DNA of 64,000 nt. Origin: Rhizoclosmatium globosum. Lineage: Eukaryota > Chytridiomycota > Chytridiomycetes > Chytridiales > Chytriomycetaceae. Positions 1-11,805 of this stretch are shown here, piece after piece (within the stretch, counting starts at the first letter, position 1; each line of letters begins with the position of its first letter). The stretch is taken from positions 186,001 through 250,000 of the forward strand of contig MCGO01000063.1 of NCBI GenBank assembly GCA_002104985.1. Reading direction: 5' to 3'. The notes under the pieces are model-generated. The model had not been told where the DNA came from, made no database searches, and worked only from the letters and a program-made list of their open reading frames with translations. The position numbers and the translations under genes are program-made.

Positions 1-3000
1 GGGCGGAAGTGGTGATGAGCATCAAATTCAAAAATGCAAATCCGCAGAACTCACAATAGTGATCTCCAAATTGTGCCTCAGTTAACTGGATGTTATTGTG
101 GACGCTCTGGACTCAATTTGAAGACTTCCACATTGCATCTACACATCAAACACATCAATAACCACCCAATTCGGCGGATTCCAACTTTTCCTACCCTTCA
201 GTACTAGTCAGGCAAGGTACGCGAAAGTTGAGGTGAATTGGAGTTGTTTTAGTCTGGAACCGCTTTGTATCAGAATTTTTTGTTCCTTATGTGAGTCACC
301 TTCAATTACTTGATTTGTGAAACCCTTTACAGCAACCAACGAAATTCAATGAACCAATGGGAAATTGCGCGGCAAGAAGAAGCTGATGTAAAAATATCAG
401 GGGAAATGCAGTGGACTTCTCCAAGGCACTGTGATTGTGGTTAACACTATATCAACGCACACCTTGTCACCAGTCATCCTCACTCTCGGTACAACTGCAA
501 ACTCAGAATCCTCCTCTGACCTGGGCTGCCATGAAGAATTCGAACCTTTTTACCTCGTCGGCTTCAACGCCTTGGAAAACCCCATTTTTCATCCGCCCAC
601 ATTTTTCCAGCTTCTGGCCTCTTCGCACTTTGGTTCAATGTCTCGTTCACCCTGCACGAGGAAGCATATCGCGTCAAAATGCAAATTTGGCATTCTCTGT
701 ACCTAACCATCCTTCTACCAAAGAATCGACGGTCGAAGGAGACAAAAAATACTTACTAGTTGTTGGTTTGATGACCACCCGCAAGATGTGAGAGTTAAAA
801 ACGTAGTTTGGGAGTTGTATGTCTGGTTGGTCAAGACTTGTGGTGTTTGTTTGAAGCCCTTTTCTAGTAGTTTCAATAACGAAGATTATGGAACAACGAA
901 GGAACTGGAAATGGTGTTGCTTGCACATCCAACAAGCGATTTTGAGGAGGAGTGAAGATGGGACGGTTATGGAGCATGTGAGTTTGTCTTTCTATCATTA
1001 CTGGAAGTAATAATTAGGAAAAAACACAGCCATTCGGGAGACTGGTGCTTGTGGATAAAACCGAGTCTTTTTTTGAGCCGTGAAGAGGCGGAAGTGTTGA
1101 TTCCAATCTTTTCGATGTCCTAGGAATGGTGAGTTTGTTTGATCTTTAGTTTCAGTCCTTCTGAACTATCTTCACAAGATTGTGGTGTGAAACATGGTGT
1201 GCGGATAATGAACTGAGAACTCCAAAACTGAGTTGGTGGTGTTGGTCCAGTTCGAGTTGGTTGTCGAGTCCGAAAGTTTTGAGACATCTTTCTTTGATCC
1301 AACATTGACTCAGGAACAACTAAGGTATGTTTTTATTATTATGAAATCGTTTTTTACGTTGTTAATTAGTGACGGGAACGGACTGAATACATCATATAAG
1401 CACTCTATTCTCCTCGTATCCAGCCACACTGCAAGAATACATTAATTCACGAGTATAGTCCTCCAATACGTGCACGTGAAAATAACTTCGAATCTTATTC
1501 AATCCGTTTGACTATTCCAGATTTAATCGCGGACTTTCCATCCATCAATGCGTTTCATACTCGGATATGAATGCATCCATCCCCAGCACTATATTCCAGC
1601 TCGCACGTTCGATTTCCCGCTTAATTTCGTCTGGATTCAATAGCTCTCGTTCGCTCGCATTTGATGCTCCGTGTAACTACCACTCAGGCATAATTTATAC
1701 TTCGCACGTCCAATTTGAATCAGTGGAACTGCTATATTTCACAGCTGGAAGTAACACCTCAAACTCGACGAATTCAATCCCACGTTCTGCAAATGAATAC
1801 TATTTCCTAGAATGGGGCGATTCACTACTAAATGTCTTATTTTTGAACTTTTTCGTTGACTACGACAAAGTCGTAACGTCCGTTGCTTCTTTCCTTCTGT
1901 TCGGAATATTTTATTGCAGTTTAAGCCGATGCAAAAAGGGAGCCCAACATTTGAGCGACTTGAAATTCGAAATCCATTCTTTTGGCTTTCTGGCACATGA
2001 ACGCCTTCAGTTATGATTGGAGATTATAAGAGAGCACAGGAAGTCATGGATCAAGAAGAAAAAGAATTGCCAAACATGTTTCTCGCGGTTACTGTAGTTT
2101 TCGCTGTTGGTCTACTTCTCAACTTCGTGAGGAGAGAGGGCACAAGTTTTGAAATTGAAATATAAATTTTTTATTCAGTAAGGAGAGTAAGAGGAATTGG
2201 AATTGGAAGGCTGAATCAGACATTCACTTTGGCTAAAAACCAAAGCTATTTGTAGTCATCATTGTCAACCCTTTTGCAACGAGCCCATTGAAGTTTACCA
2301 ACATCAGCCGAATCAGTTTGCACGTCATTTTCGGCTGGATTTCCTGTATTTAAATGAAAGGTTCATGAGTATCAAAATGAAACAGAGACACACAGAAAGA
2401 GGGAAAGAAGTATGGGTTGGGAACACGCGTAGGAAAACAAAATAAAGAAATATTGATGGTGCTCTGAGCTGACTTTCGCAAGTGCCTCCATACAACCAAA
2501 TGCAGGGGCTGAGTCGCGATCGTGGTCATTCTTTTCCAAGGGATATGTTATGGATCCCATCAGTCAGAGTGGAGCTTATAGCCCTACAGATTCCCGAGCT
2601 CAGGGTGAGGGTTCTCGTGCGAATACACCACCAGACAGCCACTCCATGGCGCTACGCTGCGTGTTTGTAGCTTGGGGGCGGATAGGTAATATGCCTGCCA
2701 TATTTCAGGTGTGGCTACCAACCAACTAGTTTGGTTCGATCCGGTATAAACTACTACGCGTGGGGGATGAAGGAGGTGGAGGAGTAATACATGCCTGAAG
2801 CTCTGGTCGAGACAGTATGCGTCGGCATGGGTCATTTACGGCATAACATCTGCATAAACGAGGATGTCAGTAAACAATGACACATGCTCGTGGTTAATAC
2901 CTTTGGAGCTGAGAGGGTAAAACATGCGACGGTGAACGCTGATGGAAGCAACGCGTTGTTGAGTTGTTTGGAGTGGGTGGACCGTCTTTGAATTTGAGAC

Positions 3001-3179
3001 AATTTTTAAATGGCTGTTGTGTTGACGTTTCGGCGTTTCGGGGGTTGAAAACAAGTAACAACAAAGCGAACCAAGATTGTATTTTGTGAAAAACAGCTAT
3101 AAAAATACAATAGGAGCAATGCATGAATAAAGATTTTAAAGCGTGTTTACTATTTCCCTCAAATAAAGACCAAAACACA
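1..3179. other. Gene-poor flank with decayed coding fragments
   Basis: No complete gene can be supported here. Positions 431-706 (+) hold a 91-codon open frame sharing the peptide [10 protein letters not shown] with the UGGT gene (its codons lie near 6880-6910 on the minus strand). The 31-base match differs at three sites, all synonymous third positions. Positions about 703-955 (+) are open for more than 80 codons without an early ATG, with coding-like composition. GTGAGT donor-like sites follow near 976 and 1130. Position 1567-2016 (+) could encode 149 residues. Position 2013-2165 (+) could encode 50 residues with one hydrophobic segment (MFLAVTVVFAVGLLLNF), and a possible acceptor CAG lies just before it. 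These may be exons of an unrecognised gene or relics. A dispersed repeat lies at about 2468-2725. Confidence 0.4.
2468..2725 (+). repeat. Dispersed repeat, copy A
   Basis: About 250 bp closely resembling the reverse complement of 10981-11247, roughly 80% by eye with small indels. Shared blocks include CAACCAAATG near the start, TCGCGATCGTGGTCATTCT, CCACTCCATGGCGCTACGCTGC and GTGTGGCTACCA near the end. Similarity starts around CTGACTTTCG and stops just after the CCAACCAAC-type end. Copy A has lost the continuous reading frame that copy B keeps. An old interspersed element fragment is likely. No terminal structure or target duplication was recognised. Confidence 0.75.
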
Positions 3180-6100
3180 TTACAGCTCATCGTGGCGTTT
3201 CTGCCCAATTGTCTTTGCTGCTTCAGCTTCCACCCTGTCTGCAACAGCTTGAACCTCATTATCCAATTCTGTCCATTCCTTAATGATTCTCTTGGCTCGC
3301 TTCAACTTTGGTTCCTTTGTCAACGGGTTATTACACAAGTCGATAGTCTTTGCGGTCCTCAGTTCATTATCTGCACACCACGTTTCGCACCACAGCCTAT
3401 CGAAAATTGTTCAGACAGACGTCAATTAAAAAGACAAATCCCACCATTCCTTGGGCAACGAAAAGATTGGAATCTCATGAATCATGTTATTCGGCAAGTC
3501 TTGATCCAGATTGGCCAAAGAATTAGGGTCGGAACTCAACATTTGATATTGCTGTCGCAACCGATCACCCGCAAGAAGTTGACGGAATCTCTTCAAGTCA
3601 ATCACGTACAATGCCGAAATGTGGTAGGGTCGACCTTGCAAGTGATTCGCCCAATATCCAGTCTTCCAGAATCGGAATCCTTCCATTTCAGGACGGGAGT
3701 CTCCCATAGGCGTGTATCCATATACAGCTCCTTCGAGATCGAGTTCAACGAGCTCTTTCATGTCTGTTCGGACAACTTGATCGGCGTCCACGAAAATAAC
3801 CTTGTCCAACCCAACTGGGAAAAGAACATCGAGGAAGAGAATCTTGTAGGCCCAAATGGTTCTCTCCTTGCGGGTAGTGGCACGAAGCCAATGAGGCCAG
3901 TTGTCTGGTTTGATGCGTCAGTGAAACAAAACAGTAAACAGAAACAGCTAAACACTTACAAGTAATAAACTCATACTCAAACCCATATTCCTTCGCCAAA
4001 TGAGGCACGAAGCTCATGAACTTTGGCGACAAGAAGTTTTCAATCAACCAGAACTTCACCGGACTCTTTGTGTTTCGCATCACGGAGAGCATCATGATTC
4101 CCATGAACCGTTCATACAAGTGTCCTGACGCAACAGAGAAGATGTTGATGGTTAGATTGGATGCCGTTGTTTGAACCCCCTTCTTGCTGTCTCCCCACAC
4201 CCTGCTCTTCAATTGATCCCAAACAGCACCCACTGGATCCTTTTTAGCTTTCGCAGCGCTCGAAGGACTGGTAACAGGTACATTGTCCACAGGCTCCAAC
4301 ACATCCTCCGCCTCCATTCCAACTCTCTTTTTCACAACTGGGTAAATCGTAACCCCTTCAAACGAGTCCACAACAACCGTCGCATATCCATCACCTTTAG
4401 ACTCTCCACCTTTCCCCATGTACTTGTCTGGCACAGAATCAATCTGGTAAACTTGATTCGACCGCCCCTCTCTCAAACGAAGTTGCCATACTCCTGGGTT
4501 AGCTTTTAACTGGAGATATCCAAGATTCGTCATGGTGATGGTGTCTACAATATGAGGCTTCGATGGGGTTCCCAGAATGAATTGAGCTCCGCGTGGCGGA
4601 GTTGAGCTGTGAAGTTCACGTGCATGGCCTTCGACGAGAATGTTATTCAGTTGGAAAATGGCGTCCACGTTTTGGCCTGGCTTCAGAGCATCGAGTTTGA
4701 GATTGTCCAAATCATGAACAGAATTAACAGCACGAACAACCCAAGCTCGAGGAACTACATCAACATGAAAAATCAGATGGCGTCCAATCGAATTGAAGAA
4801 CGCTTACCGTCTAATCCCAGAGTCAACAATGGCTCCGTCGGAATGTTTTTGAATTGAGCTTGCGCTGCGACACGTTTTCCTTGACTGTCGTAATGAACCT
4901 CCTCCTGGAACACATATCGATAAAATCTTTTGATAGGCAAGTCTTCCAACATTGGAACCGGGTTGAGGAGGAGCTTGATGCTGACTCCTGGAATCTTGGA
5001 AAGAACCTACACCAAACGAATAAGTAAACTCCCACGCCATTGTTCAAAGTACCTTGAGAATGGAGCTGATCTTTTGCGCGGTTTCACTCAATGGATCAAG
5101 AACGACTGTAAATCTCAGTGAAGCTTCAGCGACATCACCAATAGTGAGGGAACTATTCAACATGTTGTCAGAAGACCAGCAACGATGAGAAAGACCTTAC
5201 TATAAATTCTCTCCCCAATCCGTCACAGCTCGGTTTTTGCTCGTCGCATCTCCAGAATCCAACTTACTACCTGACTGTGAAGCAGAAATGGTTGACGAAA
5301 TCTTCATCAAGGCATCAGGTGTCCATCTATCAAAATTTCAGGTTAACGACAGTTCTTAATCAAGGATACACACTCACGATTCACGATCTTCAACACCACT
5401 CAACTCCATCCCATTCAAAGCATCGTCAATCCGCTCAACACGATCACGATACTCATTGACAGCCAACAACTCGAAATCCTCTTCAGTGAACCGTGCAGGA
5501 CTTTCAAAAGGCCCCACAACGCGTCCGTTTACCACAACTCCAGATTCACCCGCCTCAAATCCAACCACTTTTTTAACAAAGATTTTCGCTTTCGCAGCCC
5601 AGACTTCGAATTTACCGTTTCCGTCCATGGAATCAACGATGGACTGGTCAAACAGCTTGCCTTCCCCCGCGAAATCAAAGTCTCCCTTTCCAAGTGCTTT
5701 AATGGCATCCACAAGAAGGCTTGCAGCTCCTTGCGCCTTTCCTTGTTTTACAAGAAGGTGAACAGCCTTGTGAAGTGGTGTACGGGTTGGGAGTGTTGTG
5801 ATTTTGTTGGTAGAAGGGTTGTGAAGGAAGGCGATTCGAGAGTTTGGTGAATTTGATGCAAATTCCAAGGCTGAGACAGCGAGTTGGAGACCGGAAGCTG
5901 ATTCATAGTCTGCGATTACTTGAATGGACATGATTGGGGCATCGCGCTCTGTTTACATGAAAATGAGCAAGGTCGCGGCATATTGAAAAGACGAACCAGA
6001 AAGGTATGGCATATCACGTAACACTGACTGATCCACATTTGGTGCAAGGAAATCAACGAATTTCAAAGGATGCTCTTCGGACGCGTAAATGTATGGATTC

Positions 6101-8616
6101 CTTCGTTGATGGACATTTGGCTGAGTCATGAATACGTCGTACAAGTTGTCCTTTTCAGATACTTTCCCTTCGTATACCTTGAGCTGCAAAAATTGAAGCA
6201 TCTTTGGATATGGCGCCAACATATTTTGTTGCCATCCCTGTTTGCACAACATGGAATTAAATCAATGAAAAAAAAAAAAATTGGCTCACCTCATCCAAAT
6301 CAATATACTTTCCATTCATGAAAACCGCGCCAACATCACCCAAAAGCCCCAATCGATTCAAAAGCTTCTTATACGAAACCAAAACCTCCGCGTCCTCATG
6401 TTTCTGCATCAACTCCAAAAACCCTTTCGAAACAACCTTCTCAAACGCAATACCAACAAGCTTAGCGGAATCCACTGGATCTTGCTGGTTCAAATTCGTC
6501 TTGATGAGTCCATGCAACTGAACAATAAACTCTTTCGCCTCTTTTCGTCCATGCGCCTTGATGATATGCAAGAACGCACGAGCAGCCAACAACGCCCCGC
6601 TATTCTCTTTTCCATCCCCAATCAACGGTAACACACCAAACCGCAACGGCACAGAATGCTCAATGTACTTGAACACGTCCAACTGAATCATCAGGTGCTC
6701 GATATTTGTCAAGTCAAAGACAAACAGCACGTGGAAGATATTTCGCGCAATGTATTTGAGTTGGCCGGGGTAGGAGGGTTGGAGGAGTTCTGTGAAAGAG
6801 TTGGGAAGCTTTTTGTAGCGAGCATCTTTTTCGAGGTCGTTCCACCAAACGACTGACGGATCGCGAACGTCGAATGCGTCACCCCAGCCGAGGTCAGAGG
6901 AAGATTCCGAGTTTGCGGATGGTGGAAGAGTCAAAATTTGAATCGCTTGAGTGGACGAGAGGGATAGAGTTTTCAGAGATTGAATGAGAGCAAGTTCGTT
7001 TCTCATGGCGGTCAAAAGACTGATAACGAAATGAGTGAAACTAGACCACTAGTTGGTGGAATTACCTAAAGACGTTCAGTTCCTTCAGATTCAATTGAAC
7101 TCCGTTGAGCAACACAGCATTCGTTCCCGCAGCAACAATCGTTCTCTGATTCTTTCTAATTTCTTGCCGCATAGATGGAGTCACTTGGCGTTTGGCAATC
7201 AAGTGCGACAGTTTCGGAAAGTCTTGAGAGATTTGAATCAAGGCTTCGATAGGTGACTCTGCAGCAAGAATGATACTAGCCGCCTTGACTCCGATTTCTA
7301 GACATTGAAGGGTAAGAATGCATTTGCAACAAATGTTATCACTCTTAAAGTCAACACGCTCGGTCTTTGTGCGCGATCATCATTCCGAATTCATATTTCA
7401 TCTCGCTCGTTCCTCGCACAACGCCAAAACAAAGGCTGGTCTGCTCGTTCCTCGCACTATCGTTTCTTGCACTATCGTTCCTCACTTCCTCATTCCTCAC
7501 ACCCTCATTCCTCGCACTACACTCATTCTTCGAACTACACCTGGCATAATCAGATGATACACACCTTTAATATCTTCAGCTGAAAGCGATTGCATGGAAG
7601 CCTCTTGATCGGCACCAAAATCAAACAAAGAAGCTTCTTCATCTGGCTGCTCATTCAAAACAGCATCCTCCTTCGGTACAGTAGCGTCATCATGTACTTT
7701 CTGAGAAGTCGCACGATCATCAATGACTTTATATTCTGAACTCTTGATAGCCAATTCGACGCCATAACCAGACAAGAAAAGAGGATCCAGAGCACCAGTT
7801 TTTGATGCTTCTTTTTCAGAAAAGGAAGAAGGCTTGTACCGAAGGACATACTGAATGTGACCGGCATCTGCCCACTTTGAAAGGGTGAGATGAAAGAGTT
7901 TGAAGTCGGTAGAAGTCAGGTCTGCATACAAGATGGCACGCGGAGCCGAATCCGAGAAAGAATAAACATGGTCGAGCGAAAGAAGTTCGTCATCTTCAGT
8001 CTCTGAGAAAGAGGTTTCCGAGTAGACAGTTTGTTCAAGTGCATCCAAATCCAGTTTACAATACTTTTTTGCGTTGAAAGCGACCCATGAGGCACAGTCC
8101 CTCTTTGAAGCAAGTTCGTTGTTTTCCGGATAGTTTTGATTGACGACATTGTTGTAAAAGTTGAAGTGTGCGTTGATTCGCGGTGCGGCCACGTGGGCGG
8201 CGAGCGAGAGAGAAAGCAGCTTTGCCGAAATTGGGTCGTTTGAAAAGGGCGGAATTGCCTGGATTGAAGCGAGGACATTGGGCGAGTGTGTCGTCGTGTT
8301 TGTGTTGAAGTTGTTGTTGTTGTTCGAAGTGAGCAAGGTCAACAGCGGAAACACGGGCGTTAAAAGCGATGCGGTTTCTCTGTTTGTTTTGGTGTGTGTG
8401 TTGTGTGTGTGTGTGTGTGTGTGTTGAAGAAGTGGTTGGTTGAAGTGGTAAGAGTAAGAGTAAGAGTAAGAGAGAGTACACTCACACTGCCTCAACGACA
8501 AACGAAGGCGCTCCAAACGTTGCATTCAAGTGCACTGTGATGGTCGGCGCTCCAAGGACTGTCGTTGCGGTGCTGCCCACAATGACAAGGCCTTGAAGAA
8601 GTCCACTCAATTGCAT
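3180..8616 (-). CDS. UGGT1: UDP-glucose:glycoprotein glucosyltransferase (UGGT)
   Basis: This is the ER folding sensor that reglucosylates misfolded N-glycoproteins so that they re-enter the calnexin cycle. Twelve exons join in frame to about 1,538 aa: 8486-8616, 7565-8379, 7066-7297, 6290-7019, 5997-6237, 5378-5948, 5201-5326, 5053-5152, 4808-5006, 3960-4754, 3445-3904 and 3180-3396. The start is a signal peptide ([16 protein letters not shown]) ending at [14 protein letters not shown]. The large N-terminal part matches the thioredoxin-like and beta-sandwich region ([20 protein letters not shown]). The C-terminal GT24 domain carries [22 protein letters not shown] and the FVDADQ metal/UDP-binding DxD motif, and ends in the ER-retention signal HDEL. 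Length and order fit the family. Intron 1 carries GT and GTAAGA microsatellites; intron 2 carries the CTCGTTCCTCGCA minisatellite. Confidence 0.96.
7375..7545. repeat. Intronic CTCGTTCCTCGCA-type minisatellite (UGGT intron 2)
   Basis: Degenerate tandem copies of a 12-15 bp unit (CTCGTTCCTCGCA, with decayed forms such as ATCGTTCCTCACT and CATTCCTCACACC) fill most of the intron between 7298 and 7564. The same motif fills an intron of the SSF1 gene at 32330-32590. In both, the gene is on the minus strand, so the transcript carries TGCGAGGAACGAG. Confidence 0.8.
8392..8474. repeat. GT microsatellite and GTAAGA hexamer repeat in UGGT intron 1
   Basis: An almost pure GT run (8392-8424, one interruption) is followed by about four copies of AAGAGT/GTAAGA (about 8450-8474). 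Both lie in the first UGGT intron (8380-8485), so the array makes up most of that intron. Confidence 0.9.
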
Positions 8617-9101
8617 TTTCTAATGGCTTCTTTTCTTGCCCCTTCACTCTTCCCTCAACCTCCTTCTTACTCGTAAACATATTCACTGCCTTGCTTTGAC
8701 TTTAACCACACTGAGGTACTCTCCTCACACATTGGGTCTCAGATAAACGCGTCTTTTTTATTGGATTAGCCGGTATTTACGTACATATGATATCAAAATT
8801 AAATGCTATTAGATAAGCTGTTATATAATTAGTAAGTTAAGAATCTATATCGCGACAGATGACGGAGAATTGCTACCTGCCTCTCATGATTGATGGATAT
8901 CCTGTTTAGCAAATTAGATGCAAAATAGTGCAGAAATAGGCAAATGGGCCATTCCCAGCAAAGCCCATAACTTAATAACAGGAACTTAAACCCGGTTTTG
9001 TCTTTCTATCTGGAAAAGAAACAGGATTCATTGATGTCTCTAAAAGTTGGCAGGAAAATGTTTATAAGGTTATATTTATTATACATTTTTGCGACTTTAA
9101 A
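8617..9101. other. Intergenic region upstream of UGGT and tRNA-Glu
   Basis: AT-rich sequence between the UGGT start and the tRNA. It must hold the UGGT promoter. No coding frame or recognisable RNA was seen. Confidence 0.6.
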
Positions 9102-9173
9102 TCCCATATAGTCCAACGGTTAGGATCCGGCCCTTTCACGGCCGTGGTCGGGGTTCGATTCCCCGTATGGGAG
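9102..9173 (+). tRNA. tRNA-Glu (anticodon TTC)
   Basis: A complete 72-nt cloverleaf. The acceptor stem TCCCATA pairs with TATGGGA, with discriminator G. The D-arm holds the A-box-like TAGTCCAACGGTTAGGAT. The anticodon stem CGGCC/GGCCG closes the loop CTTTCAC, giving anticodon TTC (glutamate). The T-arm CGGGG-TTCGATT-CCCCG contains the B-box GGTTCGATTCC. CCA is not encoded, there is no intron, and an oligo-T run follows. Confidence 0.97.
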
Positions 9174-9175
9174 GC

Positions 9176-9179
9176 TTTT
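9176..9179 (+). terminator. RNA polymerase III terminator of tRNA-Glu
   Basis: TTTT begins three bases after the tRNA 3' end, the usual Pol III stop. Confidence 0.75.
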
Positions 9180-11805
9180 GTCCGCTGTGGGGGTGGCGTT
9201 TAGTGTTATTTCTTATCTCTTGTATTTATGTATCTTCCACTTTGTTCATACGGTCCTCTGACCCATACGGTCTTTCTATGTCGTCCTTCTGCACGTCATA
9301 CTGGCCTTTGATAAACCTCACAAAAAAACACATCCAAGCAATTTACAACACTAGCTCCTACGATCAAATTGGATGTTTATTGTACAGTCGTGTTGCGTTT
9401 GTTTTCGATTTGTTTTTGAGCATTTGTATTCGTTTGTTCTAACAATCATTTGTCTGTAAAAACCAAAAGAACTCCAGACGTTCTCCTGCTCCCTGTCTCC
9501 TCGCGGCTTGACGAATCGACACACCCCAACCATCCTTTAGTATTCAAAACTGTTCGACGCGATTTTGCATCTCTGTTTTGCTCCTCAATTCCTGAAACAA
9601 CCAGTTTTGACAGGTTCTTCCCATTCCCTCGCTTTCACTCTTATCCTCACACACTCATCAAAGCCATCCTTAGCACTGACTGACACGTCTTCGTATTTGA
9701 GCTGCGTGTGTATTTGTATCTGTGTTGAAATGTGAAGGATGAGATGGTATTTTCACTGTCCCTTCAACGTCCACGCCTCACAACTCAACGCCAACTAAAT
9801 TAAAGTACGTCTAGATTATCTGGAAGCACTATGTAACTGGAACTTCCATAAGAGAACAGGGAATCATCAACATCGAACCTTGGAGCTCTGTCGGCTTCCT
9901 GCATGATGATCGCGGGGGTCAGTCTGCATGGCCAGACATCTCCATGTGTTACGCGTCTGCCATTTCTCTCTAAGGAAGGGGAGATGCAGAGGTATAGTAC
10001 GGGTAACGTATCCATGGGCGATTCCCTGTGTTCAGACTCGATTCTCCGGAGGAGAGCTGGCACGCCACACATAGCTACTGGTGCAGGATCTGGATGATGT
10101 ATTGTACTCATATTCGCACAAATAAACGCGTGTTGACTGTTAAATCACTGTGCTTCCAAAACTGTTTTTGAAAAAAACGTTGCTGGCATTTGCTGGTTTC
10201 TATTATTTCCTCAGCACAGATAGTGATAATATCTACTGTTGTTAGTGGAATGCATGATCACGGTTCTGGATAGCGCGAGCGCGGTTGGGGACAAGGACCC
10301 CGGGGAAAACAAAGATATTTAAAGACACTATGGTGCCATGATTAGTGTCCGGTTTAATGAAGGGTGAACGCGGGATGGTAGTGATAATAAAGTTGGATGG
10401 ATGCGAGGTAAATGAGGTGAAGATAATGACGGGACGTGATGAAGCCGTTTTGTAGTTGGATGGGTATGATTGTAGCGATCCAAGCGTGTAGACTGCCCAA
10501 TTCAATCATTCACAGCGCAGTAAGGTTACAAATTCACAATAATAAAGCAACGTGATATAAAATTCATGTAGTGCGAAGGAGGACTCCACATCCTGACAAT
10601 TAGGGAAGCTTTGTCCATGTTACGACAAATAGACATTCTTTACTGAGCTGAACCCTGAAGAACGCGAAGTCCAAAAAGTGGTAGATGTGTTGTTCGTGAT
10701 TTCTTTTTGCATGATCTCAAACTCAAACGTTAACTTCCAGCATCTTTTTCTTATCTTCCTTCGATAAGTTGTAACCATTTCACATTGTATATGGAAATTT
10801 AAAGTATCCCTGAAAGTGGAGCCGAAACGAACGTGCCTCAGAAGAGCTTCGAGAAGCAAAACGTTCCTGTGACGCAGCAATACTGGCAGAAAAGGCAGCA
10901 AGGTCAGGTCAGGTTGCAGTTCTCTCAGTAATTGCGCCAGCTAACGCAGACTCCTACACCTCAGGTAACGGTTTATATTAGTTGGCTGGTAGCCACACCT
11001 TAAATATGGAAGCCATATTACCTACCCACTCCCAAGTTACAAAAATGCAGCGTAGCGCCATGGAGTGGCTGTCTGGTAGTGTATTCTGCACGAGAACTCT
11101 CAACCTGAGCTCCAGAATCTTTAGGGCGATAAAGCTCCACTCTAGATGATGGAATCCAAAAAATAACCCTTGGAATAGAATGACCACGATCGCGACTGAG
11201 CCAGCCCCTACATTTGGTTGCATGTGGAGGTACTTACGAAAGTCAGCTTTGCCTCATTTTAAATTACGCCTGTTACCTCTACTCCTCTCATGTTGGACAA
11301 GGTCATGTGTTCTCGGGTTCGGACTTTGTCTTTTTTCTTACGTTATTTAGCACTTCTCGTGTTTTTGAACATGACATATCAGTATCCTTCTCACACCCGT
11401 TTCAGAGACAAATCGAGACGTCATGGCAGCTCACTGACGGTTCTTTGACTTGATGATCATATCGTATTTTGTCGAAAAATCAACCGCACAAAACAAGCTA
11501 GATGAGGTGTGACATCAGTTTTCGGCGTTCACGCATTTATTTGGGGGTTTATCATTTTGCTTATTGTCCGTCTCAGTTTTTAATATTAAATAAACAAGCA
11601 ATATGAGTTTTAGCATGCATTGGATAACTTGACTTATCTGGGGGAAGGTCGAAATGTTTTTCGAAGAAGGGCGATTCCCTATCTCAAGGCTAAATCTAAA
11701 ACGTGTTGCTGAACCATTTAATTTCCTCATAATCAGACTTAATTATTAATGGTATTTCTTCCACAGTCAAGCACTCTTCTTTTTCGCCAAATCGAATCCA
11801 ACCAA
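9180..11805. other. Gene-poor region between tRNA-Glu and the CARM1-like gene
   Basis: Several unsupported open frames occur: 9800-10111 (-, 103 codons), 10242-10505 (-) and 10620-10901 (-). None has a recognisable domain, intron structure or neighbour relation. The second dispersed repeat copy sits at 10981-11247. The last 100 bp before 11806 presumably hold the promoter of the methyltransferase gene. Confidence 0.5.
10981..11247 (-). repeat. Dispersed repeat, copy B (inverted relative to copy A)
   Basis: The reverse complement matches 2468-2725. On the minus strand this copy keeps an 81-codon open frame (10978-11223, beginning MQPNVGAGSVAIVV), which the first copy has lost to indels. The frame has no recognised domain. 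Confidence 0.75.

Noticed and set aside
3123..3965. 280-codon + strand open frame
   Set aside because: Antisense shadow of the last UGGT exons; peptide is not protein-like and no splice or domain support exists.
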